Source of the DNA: Flavihumibacter petaseus NBRC 106054
GTDB taxonomy: Bacteria > Bacteroidota > Bacteroidia > Chitinophagales > Chitinophagaceae
Direction of reading: 5' to 3'
Assembly: GCF_000974785.1 (NCBI RefSeq)
Contig: NZ_BBWV01000005.1
Span: forward strand, 124,001-188,000
DNA: 64,000 nucleotides
Shown here: positions 42,767 through 51,334 of the stretch, piece after piece
Layout of the letters: every line of letters begins with the position of its first letter
How positions within the stretch are numbered: the first letter of the stretch is position 1
Notes under the pieces: generated by a model
Told to the model about the DNA's origin: nothing
Seen by the model: only the letters and a program-made list of their open reading frames with translations
The model's database searches: none
Translations under genes and position numbers: made by a program

Positions 42767-44104
42767 TTAATACACAATATTGCCCTGGTATACCAGCGAT
42801 ACAACGGGAGACACCCTGGAAACAGCCTCAGCCGAACAGCTGGCATCGAGGAAGGCCAGGTTGGCAACATCCCCGGGCTTTGGCCATTGCTGCACGCCCT
42901 TATCGGTCAGGGGAACCGGACCAGCGGTGGCGAGGGCCAGCATTCTCGACAGGCCAAATTCAGTTGACTGTCCATATAATTGCGCTGCCAGGTTTGCCTT
43001 CTGCAACACACTGCCCGTACCAAAAGTGTTCCAGTGATCGATAATGCTGTCATTTCCGGTCATCACTTTCACGCCATGTTTCATCAGGGTGGGAATCGGC
43101 ATGATCAGTCCCCCGAAAGGGATGGTTGAATTAATGCCGATCTGCGCCTCGGCCAGCTGTTCTGCAATTGCCTCCTGTTTAGCGGAGTCCAGTTTCCCCA
43201 GCACGAAACAGTGGCTGATATAGGTCTTTCCTTTCAACGATGGATTTTCGTTTACCTTATTGATCAGGTACTCCACTGTTTTTAAACCTGAGTCACCGGA
43301 TTCATGCAGGTGGATGTCAATTCCTTTATGATGGTCCAATGCCAGCTGTACTGTAAAGTCCATCGTCTTTTCAATAGCCCCGTCAATGCTGAAAGGATCC
43401 AGGCCACCGATGAAATCAATGTCCATCGCTGCGGCCTCTTTCAGGTAGGGAACCGAATCGGTATAGTAAACCCCGTGTTGCGGAAAAGCGACAAGCTCCG
43501 CGCCGAAAACCTTCTTCTTATGGTCAAGCGCTGCCTGTAGGTTTTTTAAGGATTGCAGTTTAGAGGTCGGCTCGATATTAACATGGCTCCGCGCGAAGGC
43601 TGTTCCTTTGGATTGGAGCAATTCAATGAGCTTTTCCGCTTTGGCAGTAGAAGTCTTCAGCATGTCGGGCAGGATCTTTTGTTCCAGTGCGATCATCCCC
43701 TTTACGCCACCTGTTCTTTTCCTGGCGGCCTGCCAGGGCCCGCCGTAGAAGGTTTTGTCCAGGTGTATATGCATGTCCTTAAACGAAGGCAACATCAGCA
43801 TGCCTTTGGCATCGATAGCATTTTCCTCGGGGCGATTGGAACTGATCGTTCGGATTTTGCCGTCTTCAATATCAATGGAAAATAACCCGGTCTTTGTGCC
43901 CACCACTTCTTCGCCATCAAATTCAAAGCCGGTCTCCAGGCGAACATTTTTGAACCGGTAGCGATTTGCCGCAATGTTGTCGCTCATGCCTTTTGCCTCT
44001 CCCAAGGGCAATGCCTTGCCTGTTACGGGGGCAAGGGCCGTCCCGGCAAAACCCAGGGCAGCGTTCCGGATAAACTGTTTGCGTGACATGCCTGATTGTT
44101 CCAT
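42767..44104 (-). CDS. Exported amidohydrolase, cytosine-deaminase-like
   Basis: 445 residues. The N-terminus SRKQFIRNAALGFAGTALAP is Tat-like (RK pair, then a hydrophobic stretch), so probably exported in folded, metal-loaded form. Amidohydrolase barrel metal ligands: MHIHLDKTFYGG (HxH), HVNIEP, IHLHESGDSG, YISHCF and VMTGNDSI (catalytic Asp). The pattern, particularly MHIHLDKT and TGNDSI, is closest to CodA-type cytosine/isoguanine deaminases, but the substrate may be another cyclic amide or ring amine. Followed by the ankyrin lipoprotein; an AraC regulator lies 93 bases upstream in the same direction. Confidence 0.8.
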   Translation of the reverse strand: MEQSGMSRKQFIRNAALGFAGTALAPVTGKALPLGEAKGMSDNIAANRYRFKNVRLETGFEFDGEEVVGTKTGLFSIDIEDGKIRTISSNRPEENAIDAKGMLMLPSFKDMHIHLDKTFYGGPWQAARKRTGGVKGMIALEQKILPDMLKTSTAKAEKLIELLQSKGTAFARSHVNIEPTSKLQSLKNLQAALDHKKKVFGAELVAFPQHGVYYTDSVPYLKEAAAMDIDFIGGLDPFSIDGAIEKTMDFTVQLALDHHKGIDIHLHESGDSGLKTVEYLINKVNENPSLKGKTYISHCFVLGKLDSAKQEAIAEQLAEAQIGINSTIPFGGLIMPIPTLMKHGVKVMTGNDSIIDHWNTFGTGSVLQKANLAAQLYGQSTEFGLSRMLALATAGPVPLTDKGVQQWPKPGDVANLAFLDASCSAEAVSRVSPVVSLVYQGNIVY

Positions 44105-44197
44105 TGGCGGTGAATAGCTTTGATATTGAGTACAAAGTTCCTGAATGCGCCGCTGGAACAGATGGGGAATTTATCGCATTATTTGTACTATTTATCA

Positions 44198-45052
44198 CTA
44201 TTCCCGGAATCCGGAAGGGGTGGAGCCGGTTTGTTCTTTAAAGAAACGGGAGAAATAAGCCTGGTCGGAAAAGCCCAGTTCAAAGGCAATTTCCTTTACC
44301 GTGAGGCTGGTGCTTTGCAACAATCTCTTGGCTTCTGTGCAAACCCGTTGCTGTATGAGCTGTGTAGCGGAAATCTTCAGGTTCTTTTTACAGAGGATGT
44401 TGAGGTAATTGGGCGTGACATGAAGTTTCCCCGCATAGAAGTTGACAAATTTCTGTTCTTTAAAATGTTCGTCTATGAGCATATTGAAGGCTGCCAGCCG
44501 GGGCTGGGACTGATACACTTTAAACTCCCCGAATACTTTCTCTGCTTCCCGGCTGACGATCGCTGCGATGACGGCCGCACGGGCGCTGATCAGGTGCATG
44601 AGGGAATCCCGGTTCTTCAGTTCATCACGGATAGCTTCAAACTCATACAGCAACTGGCGGAAGGCACCAACAGATAACTGGATCACCGGATGGTTCTGGT
44701 AATTGGTAAAAGAGAACCGGAAATAGGGGGCGAACTGTTCGAAAAAATTGCGTTCAATCATCAACTGGTAGCCGATGGTGCCGCTTTTGATGTCCCACTT
44801 ATGCATTTGTCCGGGGAAAAGCACATGCGCCTGGCGGCCACCGATGCTATGTTCGATGGAGTCGATGGTATGGGTGCCGTTTGCCTTGTCAAAAAGTGTG
44901 ATGATGAAGAAATCGTGCCGGTGAGGTTTTTCAATCACGCGTTTACCGTGCAGTTCATTGAAGAGTAGTTCTTCCCGGCCGGCAACCTGCCCTTTACGAA
45001 AATCCTGGATGCCGATAACAGGAACTAAGGAATTAACTTTGTTGCGCTTCAT
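44198..45052 (-). CDS. AraC-family transcriptional regulator
   Basis: 284 residues: an N-terminal cupin sensor (KPHRHDFFIITLFDKANGTH, AHVLFPGQMHKWDI) and a C-terminal double HTH (VNFYAGKLHVTPNYLNILC, VKEIAFELGFSDQAYFSRFF, then KEQTGSTPSGFR). The cupin pattern with HRHDFF suggests small-molecule sensing. It runs towards the amidohydrolase-ankyrin pair, 93 bases away, and is probably their activator; divergent from the second AraC-type gene. Confidence 0.9.
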   Translation of the reverse strand: MKRNKVNSLVPVIGIQDFRKGQVAGREELLFNELHGKRVIEKPHRHDFFIITLFDKANGTHTIDSIEHSIGGRQAHVLFPGQMHKWDIKSGTIGYQLMIERNFFEQFAPYFRFSFTNYQNHPVIQLSVGAFRQLLYEFEAIRDELKNRDSLMHLISARAAVIAAIVSREAEKVFGEFKVYQSQPRLAAFNMLIDEHFKEQKFVNFYAGKLHVTPNYLNILCKKNLKISATQLIQQRVCTEAKRLLQSTSLTVKEIAFELGFSDQAYFSRFFKEQTGSTPSGFRE

Positions 45053-45144
45053 GGTGTCGCCGGTTGAACGGGATAAAATTAGGGTACTTGTGAAATTTAT
45101 AAAGGAATAAGAAGTTAACCCGATTGGCTGCCTACCTTCGTATT

Positions 45145-45966
45145 ATGGCGTTCAAAGAAGGTTATTATGGCTACCGGGTGGGTGTACCAGAGGTAGTGGA
45201 AGGTATCTTCTCCCATTTTTATTTTGGTGGAAATGCATCGCAGGAGATCATCTACCAGACCCTGCTGCCTTCTTTTCAAACCATTATGGTTTTTAGTTTT
45301 GGCAGCCCGGCGTCCTTTCTGACGGAAGCGGGAGAAAGTCTGCCCGTAGAAAAATGCGTGGTGGCGGGACCAATCCGCCAGGCCCTCCGTTACCAGTTAC
45401 CACCCGGTGCAAGGATCATAGTGGTGAACTTTAAGGATGATGCTTTTTTCCGGTTTTTCGGGACGGCCGTAATTACGCAACATACTGTTGCCGATCCTGA
45501 CGCGCTATTGGAAAGTAACTGTTTTGCAGACTTGTGGCAGGAACTTTGCACGATCAGTACCGATGCAGGCATCATTGACCGGCTGGTCGCCTTTTGCCAG
45601 CCCTACCTGCGCGAGAGAAGCGGCATCGCCGGTCAGCTGGCAACATTTGACAACCCAGAGCTGGGCGCCATCAAAACAATTGCCGGACAAAACAATTTAT
45701 CCGAACGGGCCATTCAACTGCAGCACAAAAAACACTTTGGGTATTCCGCAAAAGCGATCAGCCGCTACCTGCGCTTCCTGAAAGCGGTTGAATTGTTGCA
45801 ATCGATGGCTGCGAAAGGCAACTCCAAAACAGACTGGTTCAAAATCATTGATCAATGTGGTTATTATGACCAGAGCCAGCTTATTCACGACTTCAATCAC
45901 TTTCTTCATATAAGTCCGGCTCAGTACCTTAAATTCCAGCAAACCGTCTGCAACCCCAGGGGATAG
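45145..45966 (+). CDS. AraC-type regulator with DUF6597-like N-terminal domain
   Basis: I start at ATG 45145 (MAFKEGYYGYRVGVPEVVEG), since TACCTTCG (45133-45140), one mismatch from the TAnnTTTG promoter element, ends four bases ahead. 273 residues: about 1-145 is a DUF6597-like sensor (LPSFQTIMVFSFGSPASF, PIRQALRYQLPPGARIIVVN), and about 170-270 an AraC HTH (NNLSERAIQLQHKKHFGYSA, WFKIIDQCGYYDQSQLIHD). It may regulate the NmrA-type gene 74 bases downstream. Confidence 0.82.
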   Translation: MAFKEGYYGYRVGVPEVVEGIFSHFYFGGNASQEIIYQTLLPSFQTIMVFSFGSPASFLTEAGESLPVEKCVVAGPIRQALRYQLPPGARIIVVNFKDDAFFRFFGTAVITQHTVADPDALLESNCFADLWQELCTISTDAGIIDRLVAFCQPYLRERSGIAGQLATFDNPELGAIKTIAGQNNLSERAIQLQHKKHFGYSAKAISRYLRFLKAVELLQSMAAKGNSKTDWFKIIDQCGYYDQSQLIHDFNHFLHISPAQYLKFQQTVCNPRG

Positions 45967-46040
45967 GTTTCGTTTTCTTACAATCTCACGCGGCTTCAGG
46001 GGATCAATTTTGTGTCATCAAAAAAAACAACAAAAATGTT

Positions 46041-46910
46041 ATGACACATCCAAAGATTCTGATTACCGGTGCAACCGGAAGTATAGGCTCCCAATTAGTG
46101 CAACAACTCGCCGCTATGCAAATCCCTTTCAGGGCCCTGGTACGCAGCCGGGAAAATAACCCGCTTTTTACCAAAAACCCGTTGGCTGACATCCGGGTGG
46201 GCGACCTTACCGATGCAGCTTCATTAAAACCCGCACTGGAAGGTATCGAAAAAGCTTTCCTGCTGACGAATTCTTCTGAAGCTGCAGAACAGCTGCAACT
46301 GAATTTTGTGACCGTAGCAGAGAGGGCGGGTGTGAGGTACCTGGTCAAGCTGTCGCAGTTTGCTGCGGATGAAAATTCCCCCGTACGTTTCCTGCGTTAC
46401 CATGCTGCAGTGGAAAACGCGATAAAGAAAACGGGAATGTCCTATACCTTCCTTCGGCCCAACCTGTTTATGCAGGGGCTACTGGCATTCAAAGACTATA
46501 TCGCGAAGGAAGACAGGTTTTATGCGGCAGTGGGTAGTGCCGGTATCAGTGCCGTCGACACCAGGGACGTCGCGGCTGTTGCTACCCGGGCATTGACGGA
46601 AGCGGGGCATGAAAACAAAATTTACAACATCACTGGTCCTCATGCCCTCACACATGAGGAGATGGCCGGGGAACTTTCACGGGTACTGGGCAGAACCATC
46701 CGTTTCATTGATGTGACACCGGAACAAATGGAAAGTGCACTACGGGCCGCCGGTTTTCCGGAATGGCAGGTAGGCGGACTGATTGAAGACTATGCGCATT
46801 ATGCAAGGGGTGAGGCTACGGAGGTATCCGATACTGTAAAACGCGTTACGGGCAGGGATGTGATTCCCTTCAGCCAGTTTGTCTTGGATTACGAGTCGGC
46901 ATTCAAATGA
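46041..46910 (+). CDS. NmrA-like NAD(P)-binding SDR-family oxidoreductase
   Basis: 289 residues. Atypical SDR with a Rossmann motif GATGSIGSQLVQQLA at the N-terminus, then RVGDLTDAASLKPALEGI (NmrA-type Asp), FLRPNLFMQGLLAF and DTRDVAAVATRAL. The NmrA/QOR2 subgroup includes quinone or azo reductases and redox sensors. Cytoplasmic. Single gene behind an AraC-type regulator. Confidence 0.88.
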   Translation: MTHPKILITGATGSIGSQLVQQLAAMQIPFRALVRSRENNPLFTKNPLADIRVGDLTDAASLKPALEGIEKAFLLTNSSEAAEQLQLNFVTVAERAGVRYLVKLSQFAADENSPVRFLRYHAAVENAIKKTGMSYTFLRPNLFMQGLLAFKDYIAKEDRFYAAVGSAGISAVDTRDVAAVATRALTEAGHENKIYNITGPHALTHEEMAGELSRVLGRTIRFIDVTPEQMESALRAAGFPEWQVGGLIEDYAHYARGEATEVSDTVKRVTGRDVIPFSQFVLDYESAFK

Positions 46911-46982
46911 TACCTGCTTGTTAAAAATGAACACGAATACGGGAACTTCTCAATTTGAATGATCCCGTATTTGAATTACTCC

Positions 46983-46990
46983 TACTTTTG
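46983..46990 (+). promoter_or_regulatory. TAnnTTTG -7 element heading the copper operon
   Basis: TACTTTTG ends six bases before ATG 46997, so the operon's first transcript may be leaderless. A TTTG at 46954-46957 lies 25 bases upstream, slightly far for a -33. Confidence 0.45.
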
Positions 46991-46996
46991 TGCAGC

Positions 46997-47398
46997 ATGA
47001 AGAAATTCATCGTAGCCATTATCACCCTTCTGTATGCCTGGTCATCCACCGGCGCTACCGTTCACCTGCATTACTGCATGGGGAAACTGGTGGACTGGGG
47101 ATTGTCACACCATGATCAGCGTGCTGCCACGTGCAGTAAATGTGGTATGGACAAAGGCAAGGCAATCGGGGATGGTTGCTGTAAGGATGAACACAAGCAG
47201 GTAAAGGTCGAAAACGATCATAAAGCTGCCAGTGGCTTCGATATTCAACAGGCTACTGTCGCGTTGCTACCTGAGACCCATTTTATTTTGCCGGAAACAT
47301 CGCTGGCTTCTATCGCGGAGCAGAACCCTGTGAGCAATGCTCCACCACGATGTAGCGCTGTCGCTGTATACCTCCGCAACTGTACTTTCCGCATTTAA
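46997..47398 (+). CDS. HYC_CC_PP-family small exported Cys-rich protein
   Basis: Start at ATG 46997 (MKKFIVAIITLLYAWSS), after the promoter element; 133 residues. It has the three motifs that give the family its name: HYC (HLHYCMGKLVDW), CC (GDGCCKDEHKQVKV) and PP (VSNAPPRCS); also CSKCGMDKGK. Several Cys and His suit metal binding. These proteins are typically encoded beside heavy-metal efflux genes in Bacteroidota. Periplasmic or membrane-attached. First gene of the copper operon. Confidence 0.85.
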   Translation: MKKFIVAIITLLYAWSSTGATVHLHYCMGKLVDWGLSHHDQRAATCSKCGMDKGKAIGDGCCKDEHKQVKVENDHKAASGFDIQQATVALLPETHFILPETSLASIAEQNPVSNAPPRCSAVAVYLRNCTFRI

Positions 47399-47507
47399 GT
47401 TTGTTTCTGACTGATTAGCCGGACAATTCTGTCGGGTTATCGGCATTTCCCGCCGGTCAATTCCGGCTGTTCACATTACCCGGATTTCTCACTATAAACT
47501 ATTTACC

Positions 47508-48131
47508 ATGTATAAGCTGGCCACAGCTTTCGTAGCCCTTCTTTCATGGGCTTTCCTTTCCTGCAACAACATTCCTGACAACAAAGCCGGAGACAACACC
47601 GGCGAGCAGGCAATTCAGGATCCTTTGGCACCATCCAATGCGGTGAATGACCAGGACCTGAAGCTTGTTGCTGCAACATTCACCGACGTAGATCCGAAGC
47701 TGGCTACGTCTGTCAACGCCATTATCGAACGCTACCTGCAAATAAAAAATTCACTGGCCAGGGATGACGCCGATGCTGCCGAAGAGGCCAGTTCAGCAAT
47801 GTCGGAGATGTTGAAAAAGCTGGACAAATCACTGTTTACAGCCGAACAGAAAAAGCTTTATGAAGGCATTGAAGACGACCTGAAAGAGCATGCTGAACAC
47901 ATCAGTAAAAGCAAAATCGGTCACCAGCGCGAACATTTTGCCATGATGAGCGAAGATGTCTACGATATCGCCAAAGCCTTTGGTAGCGGGAGAACGCTTT
48001 ATCATGATTTCTGCCCGATGTTTAATGAACACAAGGGCGCCGGCTGGTTAAGTGAGCATGCGGACATCATCAATCCCTATTACGGCAGTAAAATGCCGAA
48101 TTGTGGCATAGTAGAAGAAAAAATTCAATAA
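47508..48131 (+). CDS. DUF3347 lipoprotein (first copy)
   Basis: 207 residues with a lipobox (SWAFLSCNN, Cys19). DUF3347 body from about 60: VNAIIERYLQIKNSLARDD, EEASSAMSEMLKKLDKSLF, and the Cys/His/Met-containing end YHDFCPMFNEHKGAGWLSEH and INPYYGSKMPNCGIVEEK. The FCPM motif and terminal Cys are good candidate copper ligands. In other bacteria DUF3347 is often fused to CusB. Its stop abuts the cusA start codon. Confidence 0.88.
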   Translation: MYKLATAFVALLSWAFLSCNNIPDNKAGDNTGEQAIQDPLAPSNAVNDQDLKLVAATFTDVDPKLATSVNAIIERYLQIKNSLARDDADAAEEASSAMSEMLKKLDKSLFTAEQKKLYEGIEDDLKEHAEHISKSKIGHQREHFAMMSEDVYDIAKAFGSGRTLYHDFCPMFNEHKGAGWLSEHADIINPYYGSKMPNCGIVEEKIQ

Positions 48132-49430
48132 ATGGTTCACCAACTCATCGCGTGGTCGTTAAAAAACAGGTTCATCGTACTGATGCTGGCCACAGTATTG
48201 CTGGCATGGGGCATATTTGCCGTGAAGCAAAACCCCATTGATGCCATTCCTGATCTATCGGAAAACCAGGTGATCGTCTTTACGGAATGGATGGGACGCG
48301 GCCCGCAGCTGATCGAGGACCAGATCACCTATCCGCTTGTCACCAACCTGCAGGGGTTGCCCCGGATCAAATACGTTCGCGGCACTTCCATGTTCGGCAT
48401 GAGCTTTATCTATGTCATCTTCAACGACGACGTCGATATCTACTGGGCAAGATCGCGGGTCCTGGAAAAGCTGAGTACCATTTCCCGTTCCTTACCCGCA
48501 GGCGCCACACCGCAGTTAGGGCCCGATGGCACCGGCGTAGGCCACATCCTGTGGTATACCCTCGATGCACCACAGATGGACCTGGGAGAGCAGCGGGCAT
48601 TACAGGACTGGTATGTGAAGTTCGCCCTGCAGAATGTGGAAGGAGTTAGTGAGATCGCCTCTTTCGGTGGCTTTCAGAAGCAATACCAGGTGACCGTCAA
48701 TCCCAATAAACTACTCTATTACCGGCTTTCGGTTGCAGATGTGATCAATGCCATACGGAACAACAACAATGAATCCGGTGGAAGAAAATTCGAGCTGAGT
48801 GATATCGGTTATATCATTAAAACATCTGGTTACCTGCAGTCAATCGAAGAAATCGAAAATATCCCGGTGACAACTCAAAAGAGTATTCCCATCCGCGTGG
48901 CCGATGTGGCCACCGTACAGATGACGGGTGAAAGCAGGCTGGGCATTTTTGATAAAGACGGAGCAGGAGAGCGGGTAGGGGGCATCGTGGTGATGCGCTA
49001 TGGAGAAAATGCAGCCGCCGTGATCGACAGGATAAAAGTAAAGATGCAGGAAGTGGCCAAAGGGTTTCCCGAGGGCGTAACATTCGATATAGTATATGAC
49101 CGCGGCGAATTGATCAGTGAATCGATCAGCTCGATAAAAAAGACACTGATCGAAGAAATGATCGTTGTTTCACTCGTGGTACTGGTCTTCCTGTTTCACT
49201 GGCGAAGCGCACTGAGCATCATCATCCAGATCCCCATCACCATTGCCATCAGTTTTATCCTGCTGAATGCCTTCGGGATTTCCTCCAATATCATGTCGCT
49301 GACCGGTATTGCACTGGCCATCGGGGTGATTGTAGATAATGGCATCATCATGAGCGAGAATGCCTACAAACACCTCGCAGAAAAGTATGAACGCTGGCAA
49401 GAGTCATCACTAAAAGAAGAAAGAACATGA
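48132..49430 (+). CDS. cusA: CusA/CzcA-type heavy-metal RND pump, N-terminal part
   Basis: 432 residues: TM1 (NRFIVLMLATVLLAWGIFAV), the porter domain (PIDAIPDLSENQVIVFTEW, GTSMFGMSFIYVIF) and TM2-TM4 (VVSLVVLVFLFHW, IPITIAISFILL, GIALAIGVIVDNGIIMSENA). It stops at TGA 49428-49430 in the cytoplasmic loop after TM4, where the ATG of the second part overlaps (ATGA). VDNGI in TM4 carries the proton-relay Asp. With the next frame it makes up a full CusA of 1067 residues; alone it would be half a pump. Inner-membrane efflux pump for Cu(I)/Ag(I). Confidence 0.9.
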   Translation: MVHQLIAWSLKNRFIVLMLATVLLAWGIFAVKQNPIDAIPDLSENQVIVFTEWMGRGPQLIEDQITYPLVTNLQGLPRIKYVRGTSMFGMSFIYVIFNDDVDIYWARSRVLEKLSTISRSLPAGATPQLGPDGTGVGHILWYTLDAPQMDLGEQRALQDWYVKFALQNVEGVSEIASFGGFQKQYQVTVNPNKLLYYRLSVADVINAIRNNNNESGGRKFELSDIGYIIKTSGYLQSIEEIENIPVTTQKSIPIRVADVATVQMTGESRLGIFDKDGAGERVGGIVVMRYGENAAAVIDRIKVKMQEVAKGFPEGVTFDIVYDRGELISESISSIKKTLIEEMIVVSLVVLVFLFHWRSALSIIIQIPITIAISFILLNAFGISSNIMSLTGIALAIGVIVDNGIIMSENAYKHLAEKYERWQESSLKEERT

Positions 49431-51334
49431 AAACACCCTGGATTTCAGAGGAAGAAAGGCTGAAGGTGATCGAAAGTTCGAGCAAGCAGGTTTCCCGTGG
49501 GGTTTTCTTTGCGACCGTGATCATCATTACGTCTTTTCTTCCCGTATTTATGCTGACCGGGCAGGAAGGAAAGCTGTTTCACCCGCTGGCTTTTACGAAA
49601 ACCTTTATCCTCCTGGTGGATGCGCTCCTGGTGATCACCCTGGCGCCGGTACTGATTTCCTTTTTTATGAAAGGGAAGTTTCGGCCCGACAATGCCAACC
49701 CGGTGAACCGCCTGCTGGAAAAGCTGTATACACCCCTTATCAAGGCTGTACTGAAATGGCGGAAAACAACGCTTGCGATCAACATCATCGCACTGGTGAT
49801 TACCATTCCGTTGCTCAGGGGATTGGGAACAGAATTCATGCCGCCCCTGGATGAACAGAGTATCCTGTTTATGCCGGTCACCCTTCCTGATATTTCAAAT
49901 TCGGAAGTAAAGCGCATTCTACAAGTGCAGGACAAGCTCATCAAGACGGTGCCGGAAGTGGATAAAGTGCTGGGCAAAGCTGGGCGCGCGGGTACCGCAA
50001 CCGATAATTCACCCATCAGTATGATTGAAACCATCATCATGCTGAAACCAAAAACGGACTGGCGGCCGGGCATTACCAAAAAAGATATCATCAACGAACT
50101 GGATACCAAACTCCAGATCCCGGGCGTAGTGAACGGATGGACGCAACCGATCATCAACCGCATCAACATGCTGTCAACCGGTATCCGTACCGATGTGGGT
50201 GTTAAAGTTTACGGACAGAACCTCGATACCCTGGCAGCTGTATCCGAACGTGTAAGGAAAGTGCTGGAAGGAACGCCGGGCATCCGTGACCTGTATGTTG
50301 AACCAGTGACCGGGGGTAAATACCTTTCCATCCATCCCCGCCGGGAAGAGCTCAGCCGATACGGACTGAACATCGAAGGTGTGAACCAGCTGGTGGAGTC
50401 AGCCCTTGGAGGTGCCTCTATCGGCAATACCGTGGAAGGCAGAAAGCGTTTCTCCATCAATGTGCGACTGGCCCAGGATTACAGGAATAGCGTCGAACGG
50501 ATCAAACGCATTCCGCTGCTATCGCCCGAATTTGGAGAAGTGCCGTTAGCTGCGGTAGCAGACATTCGTTTCGAAGATGGTCCGCCGATGATCACTTCTG
50601 AGAATGCGATGTTGAGGGGAGCCGTCCTGTTCAATGTGCGGGAAAGAGACCTGGGCAGTACGGTGCAGGAGGCGATACAACGAATGAACGAGGCCAATGG
50701 CATTCTGCCAGCCGGGTACTATGTAGAATGGAGCGGGCAATATGAAAACCTGATCCGGGGGCAACAAACCCTGTTGTGGATTGCACCCATCGTATTGCTG
50801 ATCATTTTCTTTTCACTCTACTTTGCCTTTAATTCTATCCGTGAAGCTTTCCTGAGCCTGATCACGGTTCCCTTTGCGCTGATCGGCGGTGCCTACATGA
50901 TCTATTTCTGGGGTGTGAACCTGTCTGTTGCCGTAGCCGTTGGATTTATCGCCCTTTTTGGCATCGCCGTGGAGACTGGTATCGTAATGGTGATCTACCT
51001 CAACGACGCGATGCACCAGTTGGTGAAACAGAAAGGCAATTCGAAGGAAACTATCAGTGCGCAAGACCTCAGGCAGTATGTGATCATGGGGGCAGCCAAA
51101 CGGTTAAGGCCGAAGCTGATGACCGTATGTGTTTCCCTGTTCGGCCTGGTACCGGTATTGTGGGCAACAGGGGTAGGTACCGATGTGATGAAACCGATCG
51201 TATTGCCGATGATCGGTGGTGTACTCACGTCGTCCACCCATATCCTGCTGGTAACGCCACTGATCTTCCTGATGACCAAAGAATATGAACTGCGCAAATA
51301 TGGTAAACTACAATTACATGAAGTACATCACTGA
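49427..51334 (+). CDS. cusA: CusA/CzcA-type heavy-metal RND pump, C-terminal part
   Basis: 635 residues. It starts MKTPWISEEERLKVIESSSK in the TM4-TM5 loop and continues with TM5 (FFATVIIITSFLPVFMLTG), TM6, the second periplasmic porter domain (GRAGTATDNSPISMIETI, GVKVYGQNLDTLAAVSERV) and TM7-TM12. Nothing of the family is missing: the two frames join without gap if one base is restored near 49420-49430. Both the Met-rich metal path and the inter-helix motifs appear intact. Either a real split translated by coupling at ATGA, or one pump with an indel. Confidence 0.9.
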   Translation: MKTPWISEEERLKVIESSSKQVSRGVFFATVIIITSFLPVFMLTGQEGKLFHPLAFTKTFILLVDALLVITLAPVLISFFMKGKFRPDNANPVNRLLEKLYTPLIKAVLKWRKTTLAINIIALVITIPLLRGLGTEFMPPLDEQSILFMPVTLPDISNSEVKRILQVQDKLIKTVPEVDKVLGKAGRAGTATDNSPISMIETIIMLKPKTDWRPGITKKDIINELDTKLQIPGVVNGWTQPIINRINMLSTGIRTDVGVKVYGQNLDTLAAVSERVRKVLEGTPGIRDLYVEPVTGGKYLSIHPRREELSRYGLNIEGVNQLVESALGGASIGNTVEGRKRFSINVRLAQDYRNSVERIKRIPLLSPEFGEVPLAAVADIRFEDGPPMITSENAMLRGAVLFNVRERDLGSTVQEAIQRMNEANGILPAGYYVEWSGQYENLIRGQQTLLWIAPIVLLIIFFSLYFAFNSIREAFLSLITVPFALIGGAYMIYFWGVNLSVAVAVGFIALFGIAVETGIVMVIYLNDAMHQLVKQKGNSKETISAQDLRQYVIMGAAKRLRPKLMTVCVSLFGLVPVLWATGVGTDVMKPIVLPMIGGVLTSSTHILLVTPLIFLMTKEYELRKYGKLQLHEVHH

